Shown in pieces: positions 36,276 through 45,962 of a DNA stretch of 64,000 nucleotides. The notes under the pieces were generated by a model. That model did not search any database. It worked only from the letters and a program-made list of their open reading frames with translations, and was not told the origin of the DNA. Within the stretch, counting starts at the first letter, position 1; each line of letters opens with the position of its first letter. The stretch lies in contig JAJSSI010000011.1 in assembly GCA_031841125.1 (NCBI GenBank), positions 620,001-684,000 on the forward strand, given 5' to 3'. This DNA is from Acanthococcus lagerstroemiae. Lineage: Eukaryota; Arthropoda; Insecta; Hemiptera; Eriococcidae. A program made the translations under genes and the position numbers.

Positions 36276-38149
36276 GAAATCATTTGCTCAAAAGATCGGG
36301 AAACAAACCGACTCAAAGCTTCTCCGTAAAGTAAATTTTGAGAAAGCATTGCCAATTCCAAAGCATTGCCGATCATTTGTTTTTTATACTCTTGATTCTT
36401 TTGATCTAGTATTTTCCTGATAAGCTCATGATTGGTATTGACAACCAAATGATATACCTCGGGCAATTGATTCATGCCAAACATGCCGCCGCCTGTCTGA
36501 CTCATCTCCTTCATTCGACGCATAAACTCCGGAATGGTAATGATAAAAGGAGCTTCATGGCTATCTAAATTTTCCAATACCAGCGTAAATTTTTGCTGAT
36601 CGATATTTTCTTCAAGGAGCTTTTTAAGATCTTCTTTTTCATTTTCAGCGAGCTTTGATAAGGTATTTTCCTCTTTTTTGATCAATTTATCTATAGAGTC
36701 GGAATCTACGCGCACAAAAGAAATATCCTTATGCACTCCTTCTAGTTTTTGAATCAAGTGTGGAGCCAACGGACTATTCAGGAGCAAAACCTCATATCCT
36801 TTGGCTTTGGCGCTTTGAATATAACTATGTTGCGCTTCTTTGTGTGAGGCGTATAAATATATAAGTTTACCCTCTTTATCTTTTTGAGAAGATTTGATTT
36901 TTTCCGTAAATTCATCAAAAGTAAAATAAGCGCCGTCTATATTGGGATACAGAGCAAATTTTTGAGCCTTTTCAAGGAATTTATCCTCACTTAGCATTCC
37001 ATATTCGATGATGATCTTGCTATCCTCCCATTTCTTTTCAAAGTCCTCACGGTCTTTTTTAAAAAGACTCTCTAATTTATCGGCCACCTTACGGGTGATA
37101 TAACCTGAAATCTTTTTCACCGCAGCATCGGCCTGCAAATAAGAGCGCGATACGTTCAGAGGAATATCCGGAGAATCGATAACACCGCGAAGCAAATGCA
37201 AGAATTCCGGTACGATACCCTGGACATTATCGGTGACAAAAACCTGATTTTGATAGAGTTGAATCTTATCTTTTTGAATTTCAACTTGATTTTTCAACCT
37301 AGGGAAGTAGAGAATTCCCGTCAGATGAAAGGGATGATCTATATTGAGGTGAATCCAAAATAAGGGATCCTCAAACTGCATGGGATAAAGGATGCGATAA
37401 AAGTTTTTATAGTCTTCTTCTTTAAGTTCAGCCGGTTTTTTAGTCCAAGCAGGGGTGGGATCATTTACAATATCATCTACCTTGATTTTTTCTTCCTTAT
37501 CGTCCTCTATTTTTTTTGTTTCCTCGCGCTCACCAAATTTAATGGGCACGGGCATAAATTTACAGTATTTGTTGAGCAACTCCCGTATACGGTATTCTTC
37601 CATAAATTCCTTGTTATCCTGATTGATATGCAGGATCACCTCGGTACCATGTTCTTTATTATCGGTAATTTCTCTAAGGGTGAACTCGGGAGAACCATCG
37701 CAACTCCAATATACCCCCGGAGCTTCTTTATAAGATTTACTAAAGATTTCCACCTTGTCAGCGACCATGAAAGCTGAGTAAAAACCCAGGCCGAAATGTC
37801 CGATAATACCTTGCGCTTTATCGCTTTTGTCTTTATATTTTTCAACAAATTCTTCCGCCCCGGAAAAAGCGATTTGATTGATATACTTTTCTATTTCCTC
37901 AGCTGTCATCCCGATGCCCTGATCAAGGATATGCAAGGTCTTTTTTTTCTTGTCGATTTTAACTTCAATTCTTAATTCGCTGTCTTCTTTATTCGCTTCC
38001 CCTAATTGAGCAAGGGCTTTGAACTTAAGAGTGGCGTCGGTAGCGTTGGAAACAAGCTCTCGCAAGAAAATCTCGTGATCTGAATAAAGAAATTTTTTAA
38101 TGATCGGAAATATATTCTCCGCCGTAACGTTAATGGTTCCTTTGGCCAT
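36272..38149 (-). CDS. htpG: Chaperone HtpG (Hsp90)
   Basis: A dimeric, ATP-dependent cytosolic chaperone. The 625 residues include the Bergerat ATP site: LRELVSNATDATLKFKAL, LHILDQGIGMTAEEIEKYI and IIGHFGLGFYSAFMVADKVE. These are followed by the middle domain (FLHLLRGVIDSPDIPLNVSR) and the C-terminal dimerisation region with HELIRKIL. Length is normal for the family. The stop overlaps the end of the convergent dead YceI gene by four bases. A TAnnTTTG box lies only seven bases before the ATG. Confidence 0.97.
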   Translation of the reverse strand: MAKGTINVTAENIFPIIKKFLYSDHEIFLRELVSNATDATLKFKALAQLGEANKEDSELRIEVKIDKKKKTLHILDQGIGMTAEEIEKYINQIAFSGAEEFVEKYKDKSDKAQGIIGHFGLGFYSAFMVADKVEIFSKSYKEAPGVYWSCDGSPEFTLREITDNKEHGTEVILHINQDNKEFMEEYRIRELLNKYCKFMPVPIKFGEREETKKIEDDKEEKIKVDDIVNDPTPAWTKKPAELKEEDYKNFYRILYPMQFEDPLFWIHLNIDHPFHLTGILYFPRLKNQVEIQKDKIQLYQNQVFVTDNVQGIVPEFLHLLRGVIDSPDIPLNVSRSYLQADAAVKKISGYITRKVADKLESLFKKDREDFEKKWEDSKIIIEYGMLSEDKFLEKAQKFALYPNIDGAYFTFDEFTEKIKSSQKDKEGKLIYLYASHKEAQHSYIQSAKAKGYEVLLLNSPLAPHLIQKLEGVHKDISFVRVDSDSIDKLIKKEENTLSKLAENEKEDLKKLLEENIDQQKFTLVLENLDSHEAPFIITIPEFMRRMKEMSQTGGGMFGMNQLPEVYHLVVNTNHELIRKILDQKNQEYKKQMIGNALELAMLSQNLLYGEALSRFVSRSFEQMIS

Positions 38150-38156
38150 AGCTTGA

Positions 38157-38164
38157 CAAATTTA
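38157..38164 (-). promoter_or_regulatory. Candidate -7 box for htpG
   Basis: TAAATTTG on the minus strand, seven bases before the ATG. If used, transcription would start at or within one or two bases of the start codon. Confidence 0.35.
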
Positions 38165-38235
38165 TAGGCTCTATACCTTTAGATGCTGACAAAGGCCGTG
38201 CCATATGAATGCTGCAAGACACTTTGTCAGTGATA

Positions 38236-39150
38236 TCAAAAATTCTCATCCCCAATGAACTTTGTAATACAGCTTAGGATTTCATCTTTTTGATCAGGAA
38301 AAAACCAATTCACTTCTTGATCTTTGCGGTACCAGGTGAGCTGGCGTTTAGCATAGCGTCGGGTATTTTTCTTGATCTCCTCAATAGCACTTTCCAGAGT
38401 GCTGAGGCCCTCAAAATAAGCAAAGAGCTCTTTGTAGCCTACTGTTTGCAGGGCATTTAAATGCTTATAAGGATGATAAATTTTAGCTTCCTGCAAAAGC
38501 CCTTCCTGCATCATTTGATCTACACGCCTGTTAATGCGTAAGTAAAGCACCTGGCGAGAAAGATGCAAACCGATTTTAATCACACGAAAAGGGCGTCTGG
38601 ACCTCAGGCCCATTCTGAAAGAGGAAAAGGGCTGGCCGCTGGTGCGGATTACTCCGAGAGCGCGGATAAGGCGCTGAGGATTATAAAGGTCTGCCCGGTG
38701 ATAATAAAACGGGTCAAAATGCTTAAGTTCTTTTTGTAAAGGCGCAAGTCCTTTTTCCTTAAAAACCTCATGCAACGTCTTCTGGATTTCCATGGGAACC
38801 TCCAGGAAGGTATCCAAACCTTGAGTAAGAGCTTTTTCATAAAGCCCGGAGCCGCCCACCATAAGAGCGGTTGAATACTGAGCAAAGAGTTTATCTAATT
38901 TCCTTAGAGCATCTTTTTCAAAATCCCCTGCCGTATAGTTTTGATAAATGCTTAGGTGCCCGATAAAATGATGCCTGACCCTCTTAAGGGCCTCTTTATT
39001 TGGAGGAGATGTGCCTATTTTGAGCTCCCTGTAGAATTGACGCGCATCAGAAGAGATAATCTCGCAAGATAATTTTTTAGCCAAGGCTAAAGAAAGGGAA
39101 GTTTTTCCAACAGCCGTGGGACCTATAAGTGCGATAAGGGTTGGGCGCAT
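38236..39150 (-). CDS. miaA: tRNA dimethylallyltransferase
   Basis: MiaA adds dimethylallyl to A37 of tRNAs reading UNN codons. The 304 residues start with the P-loop LIALIGPTAVGKTSLSLALA. They carry IISSDARQFYRELKIGTSPP, a degenerate form of the usual IISADSRQVY block, then LMVGGSGLYEKALTQGLD and the C-terminal ALQTVGYKELFAYFEG, RRYAKRQLTWYRKDQEVNWF. Length is normal. The substrate dimethylallyl diphosphate depends on isoprenoid isomerisation, and idi is intact at 45369-45893. Confidence 0.96.
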   Translation of the reverse strand: MRPTLIALIGPTAVGKTSLSLALAKKLSCEIISSDARQFYRELKIGTSPPNKEALKRVRHHFIGHLSIYQNYTAGDFEKDALRKLDKLFAQYSTALMVGGSGLYEKALTQGLDTFLEVPMEIQKTLHEVFKEKGLAPLQKELKHFDPFYYHRADLYNPQRLIRALGVIRTSGQPFSSFRMGLRSRRPFRVIKIGLHLSRQVLYLRINRRVDQMMQEGLLQEAKIYHPYKHLNALQTVGYKELFAYFEGLSTLESAIEEIKKNTRRYAKRQLTWYRKDQEVNWFFPDQKDEILSCITKFIGDENF

Positions 39151-39158
39151 TCTTACAT

Positions 39159-39746
39159 TCAGGAACTGGTCAGCTCATAGAGTCTTTGAGCAATTTCTTT
39201 TCGTTTTTTTCTCAGAAGCTTTTCCATCCAAGTTGTGAGGAATCCATTAGCCTTTTTGATCTATAATAATAAGCTGAGCATTCCCTGTATTTTCAATGGG
39301 AAATCCTTTATCAGCAGCTGAAAGGGTAGTATATACAGACAAGGGGTATAACCTTTATTTTGCAAAAAAATAAAAAATCTCTTGCTCTCTTCCAGAGTCA
39401 AAGATAATCAAAAAAGTCACTTTTTTTTTATAAGTATCATATAAATTTTGCAAAAGCTTAAAACGATCTGTATATTCTTTACAGGGAAATTTCCAGAATG
39501 ACGCCAAAAGCACTTTTCCTTTTAGCTGAGAAACATCCATAATAGTGCCGTTCATGTCTTTTACTTTCCAGTTGTAGTTTTCAGGAGTGAAACTACCCTG
39601 TATAACTTGATTCAAAAGCTTACCGCTTTGGGAAGCTACAGAGAAAAAATACTTTGACAATGATTCTTTTAAAGGGGGTGAATCGATACAAAACAAGGGT
39701 CGTAATCAAAAAGGCCAAACCCCAAAAAAGACTATTCCCTGTTCAT
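39159..39746 (-). pseudogene. TlpA-like thioredoxin-fold protein, broken
   Basis: Periplasmic TlpA/ResA-type proteins reduce disulfides. The N-terminal anchor from the ATG at 39746 hits a stop within five codons. The best frame (39355-39696) has YNWKVKDMNGTIMDVSQLKG and VLLASFWKFPCKEYTDRFKL, where the usual WCxxC site keeps only one Cys. The end VTFLIIFDSGREQEIFYF breaks off, and a further frame holds AQLIIIDQKG and ends RLYELTSS. Both frame breaks and the missing active-site Cys argue for a dead gene. Confidence 0.65.
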
Positions 39747-39768
39747 GTGAAAATTATTATTCGTTGTT

Positions 39769-40833
39769 CTAAATTTTAGAAATTTTTTGAAAAAGCCAAT
39801 GATCGGCCAGCACAAGCGCTGCCATAGCTTCTACAATAGGTACGGCTCTGGGCACCACGCAGGGATCATGCCTGCCTTTTCCCTTAATTGAAACCGATCT
39901 GTTAAGATCGTCAATAGTATTTTGCTCTCGCATAATGGTGGCCACGGGCTTAAAAGCTACGTGAAAATAGATATCCATACCATTGGAAATTCCCCCTTGT
40001 ATACCGCCTGAAAAATTAGTCGTGGTATTTCCGCCCCTGTGAAAAAGATCATTATGCTCAGAACCACGCATTTGCGTTCCGGAAAAACCGCTGCCATACT
40101 CAAAGCCTTTTACAGCATTGATCGAAAGCATAGCCTTACCTAAGTCGGCATGAAGTTTATCAAAAACAGGTTCGCCCAAGCCTATGGGAACGTTTTGAAT
40201 TACACAGCTTACGGTGCCTCCTATAGTGTCGCCCTCTTTTCGGACTTCTCTGATAAGATCGATCATCTCTGCGGCGGTTTGTGCATCGGGACAACGCACC
40301 GGCGTGTCTTCAATATGCGAAAGATCCAACTCTTCATACGACTTACTTAACTTAATAGCTCCCACAGAAGAAACAAAAGCGTAAATGCTTATCTCACTGA
40401 GCAGTTGCCTGGCAATGGCGCCCGCTACTACCCGGGCAGCTGTTTCACGTGCTGATGAGCGCCCTCCTCCCCTGTGATCTCTTATGCCATATTTTTTTTC
40501 ATAAGTAAAATCCGCATGTGAAGGGCGATAAGAATTGTTGATATGTTGATAATCCTGAGATTTCTGATCTTCATTGTAAATGGCAAAACCTATCGGCGTA
40601 CCCGTGGTGATGCCTTCAAAAATTCCTGATAAAAAATGTACCTGATCCGATTCCCGGCGCTGGGTAACGATATTGGATTGCCCGGGACGACGGCGATCGA
40701 GCTCGCGCTGGATTCCTTGAAAGTCCAACGCGAGTCCGGCAGGACAACCCTCTATAATACCCCCCAGCGCCGCTCCGTGACTTTCTCCAAAACTAGTGAG
40801 CTTGAAAAGCTTTCCAAAAGTATTCCCCGCCAT
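39769..40833 (-). CDS. aroC: Chorismate synthase
   Basis: AroC makes chorismate from EPSP using reduced FMN. I start at the ATG at 40833 ([20 protein letters not shown]) because it matches the family; the open frame extends 13 codons further into the end of the helicase gene. Signature blocks are [47 protein letters not shown] with [10 protein letters not shown], and [20 protein letters not shown]. About 353 residues, normal. Lying 36 bases after the helicase stop on the same strand, it may be read through from there. Confidence 0.97.
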   Translation of the reverse strand: MAGNTFGKLFKLTSFGESHGAALGGIIEGCPAGLALDFQGIQRELDRRRPGQSNIVTQRRESDQVHFLSGIFEGITTGTPIGFAIYNEDQKSQDYQHINNSYRPSHADFTYEKKYGIRDHRGGGRSSARETAARVVAGAIARQLLSEISIYAFVSSVGAIKLSKSYEELDLSHIEDTPVRCPDAQTAAEMIDLIREVRKEGDTIGGTVSCVIQNVPIGLGEPVFDKLHADLGKAMLSINAVKGFEYGSGFSGTQMRGSEHNDLFHRGGNTTTNFSGGIQGGISNGMDIYFHVAFKPVATIMREQNTIDDLNRSVSIKGKGRHDPCVVPRAVPIVEAMAALVLADHWLFQKISKI

Positions 40834-40868
40834 ATGATAAAAATTGAAAATATAGCTCGTTGCAAATA

Positions 40869-42581
40869 TCAACGCTTTGAAAATCCGCCTATACGTGTTC
40901 TTTTTCGTCCGGAGGCTGCCGAGCCGGCGCCACTGTAGGTTCTCCTTCCTCTGGAAGAGCCGGAACCTCCGGCGCTTTTGAACTCCACGGAGAGGCCTTT
41001 TCCTTGATACATCATTTGATTAAGACCGGATATTACCTTTTCTTGATGAGCGCTGTCGACCTCAAAAAATGAATTTTTACCTGCGATTTCTATGCTTCCG
41101 ATATCGATGTTTCTCGTGCGGGTAGCTTTGTTGATAAGTCCTATAAGATCGACTTTCGTAAGACCGTCTTTAGCACCTATGTTTATTAACAATTTTGAGA
41201 AACCCGATGATGAACTCCGTCGGTGTGAGAGGCACTCTTCGGGATCTGATCCGGGCGCGAGGTTAATATCTTGTGCATTCTTATAATAGGAAAGAAAACG
41301 GTTAAATTCTACCGAAGCAAAACGCTTGATGAGCTCTTCACGGTCAAAGCCCGCGAGTTTTTCATAGATTATCGGCAAGTAACTCTCTATAGAGCGATCG
41401 TCCACTACCACTTCAGTAGTTTTGTTAATGAGGTGAAAAAGCTGTTTTTCACATATTTCCCGACCTGTAGGCATGGCGGCGTATTCAAATTTCTTTCCTA
41501 TTTTTTGCTCTACTTCTTTCAGGCGTCTGCGCTCTCTGGAATGAATGATACAGATGGAAATTCCTTGATTCCCGGCACGACCGGTACGTCCGCTACGGTG
41601 CACATAGGTTTCATTATCGTCAGGAAGGTTATAATTAATTACATGTGTTATGTTATTTACATCCAATCCACGCGCAGCCACATCAGTAGCCACGAGCAGT
41701 TGCAAACGTTTTTCCCTGAAGCGTCCCATGACCGACTCACGCTGTGCTTGTGAAAGATCTCCGTAAAGCGCATCGGCATTATAGCCGTCGCGAATCAAAT
41801 GATCGGCTACTTCCTTGGTTTCTCTGCGGGTGCGGCAAAAAACTATGCCATAAATATCAGGATTTACATCAGCAACACGTTTAAGCGCCAAATATCTGTT
41901 TTGGCTACTTACCATATAATAGGTATGTCTTACATCATCTGAACCTACATTACGCTTTCCGGTGCTGATTTCAAACGGATTAGTAAGATAGTCGTTCGCG
42001 ATCTTATTCATGTCCCCAGACATGGTGGCGGAAAATAATAAGGTTTGGCGCCGGGAAGGAAGTTCGTGAACAATAGCGTCCAGTTCATCTTTAAAGCCCA
42101 TGTTAAGCATTTCATCAGCTTCATCAAGCACCAGATAACGAATATCTGAGAGCTTTATTTTTTTGCGACGAATTAAATCTACCAGCCTTCCAGGGGTGCT
42201 GATGATGATTTGCGAGCCTCTCTGCAAAGCTTTAATCTGAGTTTCTATATTGGCGCCTCCATAAACCGGGGTGACTTTTATATGGGAAAAATACTTGGCA
42301 AATCGCTGAAAATCCTGAGTGATTTGTAAGCATAGCTCTCTGGTAGGACAAAGTATAAGGGCTTGAGGCCCCTTTTGATCGGGCGATATTTTTTGTATAA
42401 GCGGTAGTCCGAAAGCGGCGGTCTTTCCGGTTCCTGTCTGTGCTAAAGCGATAAGATCGCCTTCAGATCTCAATAGATAAGGAATCGATTTTTGTTGCAC
42501 GGGGGTGGGTAACTGGAAACCTAACTCATCAAGCGCGTTGATGATCTGAGGGCTCAGGCCTGTTTCAGTGAATTTATTCAT
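40869..42581 (-). CDS. deaD: DEAD-box RNA helicase, DeaD/DbpA type
   Basis: An ATP-dependent RNA helicase for ribosome assembly or cold adaptation. All core motifs are present in order: Q motif with [26 protein letters not shown] (I), PTRELCLQI (Ia), TPGRL (Ib), [11 protein letters not shown] (II), SATMSG (III), DVAARGLD (V) and [10 protein letters not shown] (VI). A C-terminal DbpA-like RNA-binding domain ([20 protein letters not shown]) precedes a Gly/Ser/Arg-rich tail. The 570 residues are normal for this type. Assignment as DeaD rather than another DEAD-box paralogue is tentative. Confidence 0.9.
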   Translation of the reverse strand: MNKFTETGLSPQIINALDELGFQLPTPVQQKSIPYLLRSEGDLIALAQTGTGKTAAFGLPLIQKISPDQKGPQALILCPTRELCLQITQDFQRFAKYFSHIKVTPVYGGANIETQIKALQRGSQIIISTPGRLVDLIRRKKIKLSDIRYLVLDEADEMLNMGFKDELDAIVHELPSRRQTLLFSATMSGDMNKIANDYLTNPFEISTGKRNVGSDDVRHTYYMVSSQNRYLALKRVADVNPDIYGIVFCRTRRETKEVADHLIRDGYNADALYGDLSQAQRESVMGRFREKRLQLLVATDVAARGLDVNNITHVINYNLPDDNETYVHRSGRTGRAGNQGISICIIHSRERRRLKEVEQKIGKKFEYAAMPTGREICEKQLFHLINKTTEVVVDDRSIESYLPIIYEKLAGFDREELIKRFASVEFNRFLSYYKNAQDINLAPGSDPEECLSHRRSSSSGFSKLLINIGAKDGLTKVDLIGLINKATRTRNIDIGSIEIAGKNSFFEVDSAHQEKVISGLNQMMYQGKGLSVEFKSAGGSGSSRGRRTYSGAGSAASGRKRTRIGGFSKR

Positions 42582-42677
42582 AAATGGTGATTGATTTCTA
42601 AATTAGAACCGAAACTGCAAGCAAAAAAAAGTATAATACATCGGGAGCGTCACAGCTTTCAGAAGAAAATTTACCTG

Positions 42678-42685
42678 CAAATTTA
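42678..42685 (-). promoter_or_regulatory. Candidate -7 box for the helicase gene
   Basis: TAAATTTG on the minus strand, 96 bases before the ATG. The longer untranslated leader would be unusual here; long leaders are common in cold-inducible helicase genes. Confidence 0.3.
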
Positions 42686-42743
42686 ATGAAAAATATTTGG
42701 TTTGCAGATTAATCGACTCTACTAAAAAAAAACTCTTAAAATA

Positions 42744-44090
42744 TTATGCTGAAGTCCTTATAAGTCTTTTGGTCTTTTTATTGTAACGAATAATTAACAA
42801 AAGGGCAGATACGGTAAGTCCGACCCCCAGACCGATCCAAACGCCAAAGGCGCCCATATGCTTTTGCACCGAGCAATACCAGACCAAGGGGATGGCTACC
42901 ACCCAATAAGCAAAGAAAGTTAGCCACATAGGCATTTTTACATCTTGCATGCCCCTGAGCGCGCCCAAGGCTACACTTTGTACGCTATCGGAAAGCTGGA
43001 ACAGAGCAGCTATGATAAGTAAATTAGAGGCTATATGCGCTATTTCAACATCTTCTTTTTTGACAAAAATATAAGGGAGGTACTCACGTAAACATATAAA
43101 AGCGATGCCGCAAATACTCATAAAAACACCGCTCATCAAAAAAGCCGACCAGCCCACTCGTCTGAGCTCATTATAATTTTTTAAAGCTTTTTGATTGCCT
43201 ATGCGTATGGTAGCCGCCACGGCAAAACCTACCGAGAGCATATAAGTAGCTGAAGATAAATTCATGCTGATCTGATGTGCCGCCAGCTCGTTAGTCCCGG
43301 AAAAACCTGCGATAAAAGAAGCCATGGCAAAGGCGCCTATTTCAAAAAGCATCTGCAGTCCGACCGGCGTTCCCAGAAAAAGTATTTTCCTGAAATATTC
43401 TCTTTGAAAAACACGAGGGCGCAATTCTTTGTAATATTCACGTACCTTGCAATATCGCTTGAGCAAAAAAATCATGCCGAAAAGCAGCGCGATACGGGCA
43501 ATTAAAGTGGCATAAGCCGCCCCCACCACACCGAGCTTCGGAAAACTCCAGTGGCCATAGATCAGAAGATAATTAAAAATAACATTGAACAAAACAGCTA
43601 TCCAGGTTACCAGCATACCGGGGGTGGTTAAGGAGAGTCCTTCGGCAAATTTACGAAGGACTTCCGCGAGCATCCAAGGTATAAGTGAAATAGCGATGAC
43701 ATTTAGAAAAGGACCGGCTTGAGCGATGACCTCCTTGGGCTGATTCAAATAAGAAAGCATGGGAATAAAAAGCCATATAATTAAATACATCAAAAAAGAA
43801 ATAAATAAACCTATAACCAGTCCATGTTGCAAGCTGGTGATGCCTTCTTTTTTATTATCGCAAGCATCTGCTTCAGCTACCAAAGGAGAAACGGATGAAG
43901 TCATACCCATGCCAAAGACCATCACTATAAAAAATACCGCGTTGGCCAGGGCCACAGCGCCCAAAGCCACACCCCCGAGCGAGCCAACCATAATGTTATC
44001 GACAAGATTCATGCATACATGTCCTACCTGACCCAAAGCCACGGGAAGCGCCAGACGAGCATTTCTCTTTACATGCGTAATGAAATTCAA
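42744..44090 (-). CDS. norM: MATE-family multidrug exporter
   Basis: A 12-helix cation-coupled drug exporter. The 448 residues start MNFITHVKRNARLALPVALG and show the MATE features LVDNIMVGSLGGVALGAVAL in helices 1-2, TPGMLVTWIAVLFNVIFNYL, LGVVGAAYATLIARIALLF, and the pseudo-repeat in the second half (ELAAHQISMNLSSATYMLSV, GALRGMQDVKMPMWLTFFAY). Length is normal and the frame intact, in contrast to two dead transporters in the window. The substrate cannot be predicted; the symbol marks the family only. Confidence 0.92.
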   Translation of the reverse strand: MNFITHVKRNARLALPVALGQVGHVCMNLVDNIMVGSLGGVALGAVALANAVFFIVMVFGMGMTSSVSPLVAEADACDNKKEGITSLQHGLVIGLFISFLMYLIIWLFIPMLSYLNQPKEVIAQAGPFLNVIAISLIPWMLAEVLRKFAEGLSLTTPGMLVTWIAVLFNVIFNYLLIYGHWSFPKLGVVGAAYATLIARIALLFGMIFLLKRYCKVREYYKELRPRVFQREYFRKILFLGTPVGLQMLFEIGAFAMASFIAGFSGTNELAAHQISMNLSSATYMLSVGFAVAATIRIGNQKALKNYNELRRVGWSAFLMSGVFMSICGIAFICLREYLPYIFVKKEDVEIAHIASNLLIIAALFQLSDSVQSVALGALRGMQDVKMPMWLTFFAYWVVAIPLVWYCSVQKHMGAFGVWIGLGVGLTVSALLLIIRYNKKTKRLIRTSA

Positions 44091-44111
44091 AACTTATTGA
44101 ATTTGAGTGCC

Positions 44112-44119
44112 CAAAATTA
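44112..44119 (-). promoter_or_regulatory. Candidate -7 box for the MATE gene
   Basis: TAATTTTG on the minus strand with 21 bases to the ATG. Confidence 0.4.
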
Positions 44120-44952
44120 AACGTTTGAAACTGAATTGTGAAAATATAATTTTTTTATAAGTTTTCATTTTAAATAGAAATCCAACTACTTAAGCGGGCA
44201 ATTTTTTATCTCTGATCTAAAGGTTTCAAACCGGCTATCGGTAATTATCAGAGCTTGGGTTGATATTTTGTGTATTCTTAATGGCATACACCGGGCTAGG
44301 AATTCTTTTTTTTTACAAAAATTCCAGTAACTTTATTATTATAAAAACTTCCGTTTTTTCCTGGAAAGTCTCTTTTAAATTTGGCGATTCAGAGGCAATA
44401 TTGTCCTTGTAGATCTTCTATATTTTACAGTCCATAGCATGCCTTCAAAAGCATTTGCCTGCATGATCGATCTCCTTCGAAGGGCACACGGCATATTCGT
44501 TTCTTACATACTACCGCACCCAGGCTGCCGCGGCATAAACTCTATTTGAAATGATAATAATTTTCTATGATCTGCGAATATAACCTGCAGAAAATGATAA
44601 AAAGAAATATCAAAAAGAAGATTTTTATTCTGTCTTAAAAGGATCTTTTTACGATATTATCATGGTGAATTTCTCCCTACGGGGAGCATATCATGTATAA
44701 TACCTCTCTTAGGAATATTGAGGATACCCGATATCTGAACTTACCGGATTACTTAATTTAAATCTATTGACAAATCTTTAATTAAGACAGATAAATAATA
44801 ACTCGCACATTATCACACTTAAATCAAAATACATGTACTTGCCGGATGTTAATACAAGCTATTCAAAAACTATAAAGGACATTATAAAAGTTACCAATGA
44901 AAATACCGCTAAAGTGCGATTGTTTTCATGGATATGTTTATAGACCCGAGGA
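44120..44952. other. Non-coding stretch, nothing recognised
   Basis: About 830 bases with only short interrupted frames on both strands. No RNA gene, transposase scrap or repeat is recognised, so it is probably an old, unrecognisably decayed gene. Confidence 0.5.
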
Positions 44953-45372
44953 TTAAAAATGGGAATCACCGGAATATTCAGCAAAATTCCTTTCGGTTTC
45001 GTATAAAACCGCTTTCAGCTCAATTTCCTTAGGAATTCTGTTTCTCAATTTTTCCCATATAAATATAACGATATTCTCGGTAGTAGGGTTTACAAAACGA
45101 AAATGTTCCACATCTTTATTAAAATATTTGTGATCAAAAAGCATCTCTACTTCTTCGTAAATGATACGTTTAAGCTCTTTGATACTAAAGACAAAACCTG
45201 TTTGTGGATCCGGAATCCCTCTGAGGCTTGCGATAAGTTCATAATTATGTCCATGGGTATGGATACAATTTCCAAAAATTTCAGTATTTTCTTCTTTTGA
45301 CCATTGAGAATTGAATAAATGGTGCGCCGCACAAAAATTTGCTTTTCTACTAAGGGTAACTCTTAGGCTCAT
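44953..45372 (-). CDS. queD: 6-carboxytetrahydropterin synthase
   Basis: QueD converts dihydroneopterin triphosphate to carboxytetrahydropterin, the first committed queuosine step. The 139 residues have zinc-ligand histidines in FCAAHHLF (17-18) and CIHTHGHNYEL (38, 40, 42), the catalytic Cys36, LFDHKYFNKD, and the terminal YETERNFAEYSG. The related pterin synthase PTPS cannot be excluded by eye, but an intact queE in the same window supports QueD. The ATG overlaps the idi stop as ATGA. Confidence 0.92.
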   Translation of the reverse strand: MSLRVTLSRKANFCAAHHLFNSQWSKEENTEIFGNCIHTHGHNYELIASLRGIPDPQTGFVFSIKELKRIIYEEVEMLFDHKYFNKDVEHFRFVNPTTENIVIFIWEKLRNRIPKEIELKAVLYETERNFAEYSGDSHF

Positions 45373-45893
45373 AAAGTCAGTTCATTTAAATGATGCTCGA
45401 GGATAATTTTAAGCCATACAGCATATTTTTCGGGAAATTCCCTGATGGCTTTTCGAAGTTCATCTAATTTAATCCATTTCCAATCGGCGATTTCCCGATT
45501 ATTGGGCAAGGGAATATCATTGTAATTCCCGACAAAAACATGATCGAATTCATGTTCGGTAAAGCCATTGTCAAGCCTAGCTTTATAGGTGAAATAGAAT
45601 TTTTTCCGTAAAACGCAATCAAAACCCATTTCTTCTTTTAGCCGCCGATGAGCGGCTACTTCAGTGCTTTCTCCCTTATATGGATGGCTGCAAGCAGTAT
45701 TGGCCCAAAGCAAGCCCGAGTGGTATTTTTCAAGAGCGCGTTGCTGTATCATCAAATGACCCAGGTTATTGAAAACAAATACGGAAATCGCTCGGTGTGA
45801 TTTTCCCATCTTATGGGCCTGTAATTTTTCCATAAAGCCAACAGACTGATCTTTAGAATCTACTAATATGACTTGCTCCTGATCTTGTTGCAT
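45369..45893 (-). CDS. idi: Isopentenyl-diphosphate isomerase, type 1
   Basis: Interconverts isopentenyl and dimethylallyl diphosphate for quinone carriers, undecaprenyl and tRNA prenylation. The 174 residues contain HRAISVFVFNNLGHLMIQQR, the active-site Cys in WANTACSHPYKGES with metal-ligand His, the Nudix-like AAHRRLKEEMGFDC, and EHEFDHVFVGNYND. Length is normal. It precedes queD with a four-base overlap and has a promoter-like box 19 bases upstream. Confidence 0.94.
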   Translation of the reverse strand: MQQDQEQVILVDSKDQSVGFMEKLQAHKMGKSHRAISVFVFNNLGHLMIQQRALEKYHSGLLWANTACSHPYKGESTEVAAHRRLKEEMGFDCVLRKKFYFTYKARLDNGFTEHEFDHVFVGNYNDIPLPNNREIADWKWIKLDELRKAIREFPEKYAVWLKIILEHHLNELTL

Positions 45894-45911
45894 CTAAAGT
45901 TTTATCTTGCT

Positions 45912-45919
45912 CAAATGTA
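45912..45919 (-). promoter_or_regulatory. Candidate -7 box for idi-queD
   Basis: TACATTTG on the minus strand with 18 bases to the idi ATG. It forms a divergent pair with the antiporter box 12 bases away. Confidence 0.4.
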
Positions 45920-45931
45920 ATCATTATAGGT

Positions 45932-45939
45932 TAATTTTG
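45932..45939 (+). promoter_or_regulatory. Candidate -7 box for the antiporter gene
   Basis: TAATTTTG, an exact consensus match, with 23 bases to the ATG at 45963. Confidence 0.4.
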
Positions 45940-45962
45940 GTCCTTTACCGAAATATGGCTAC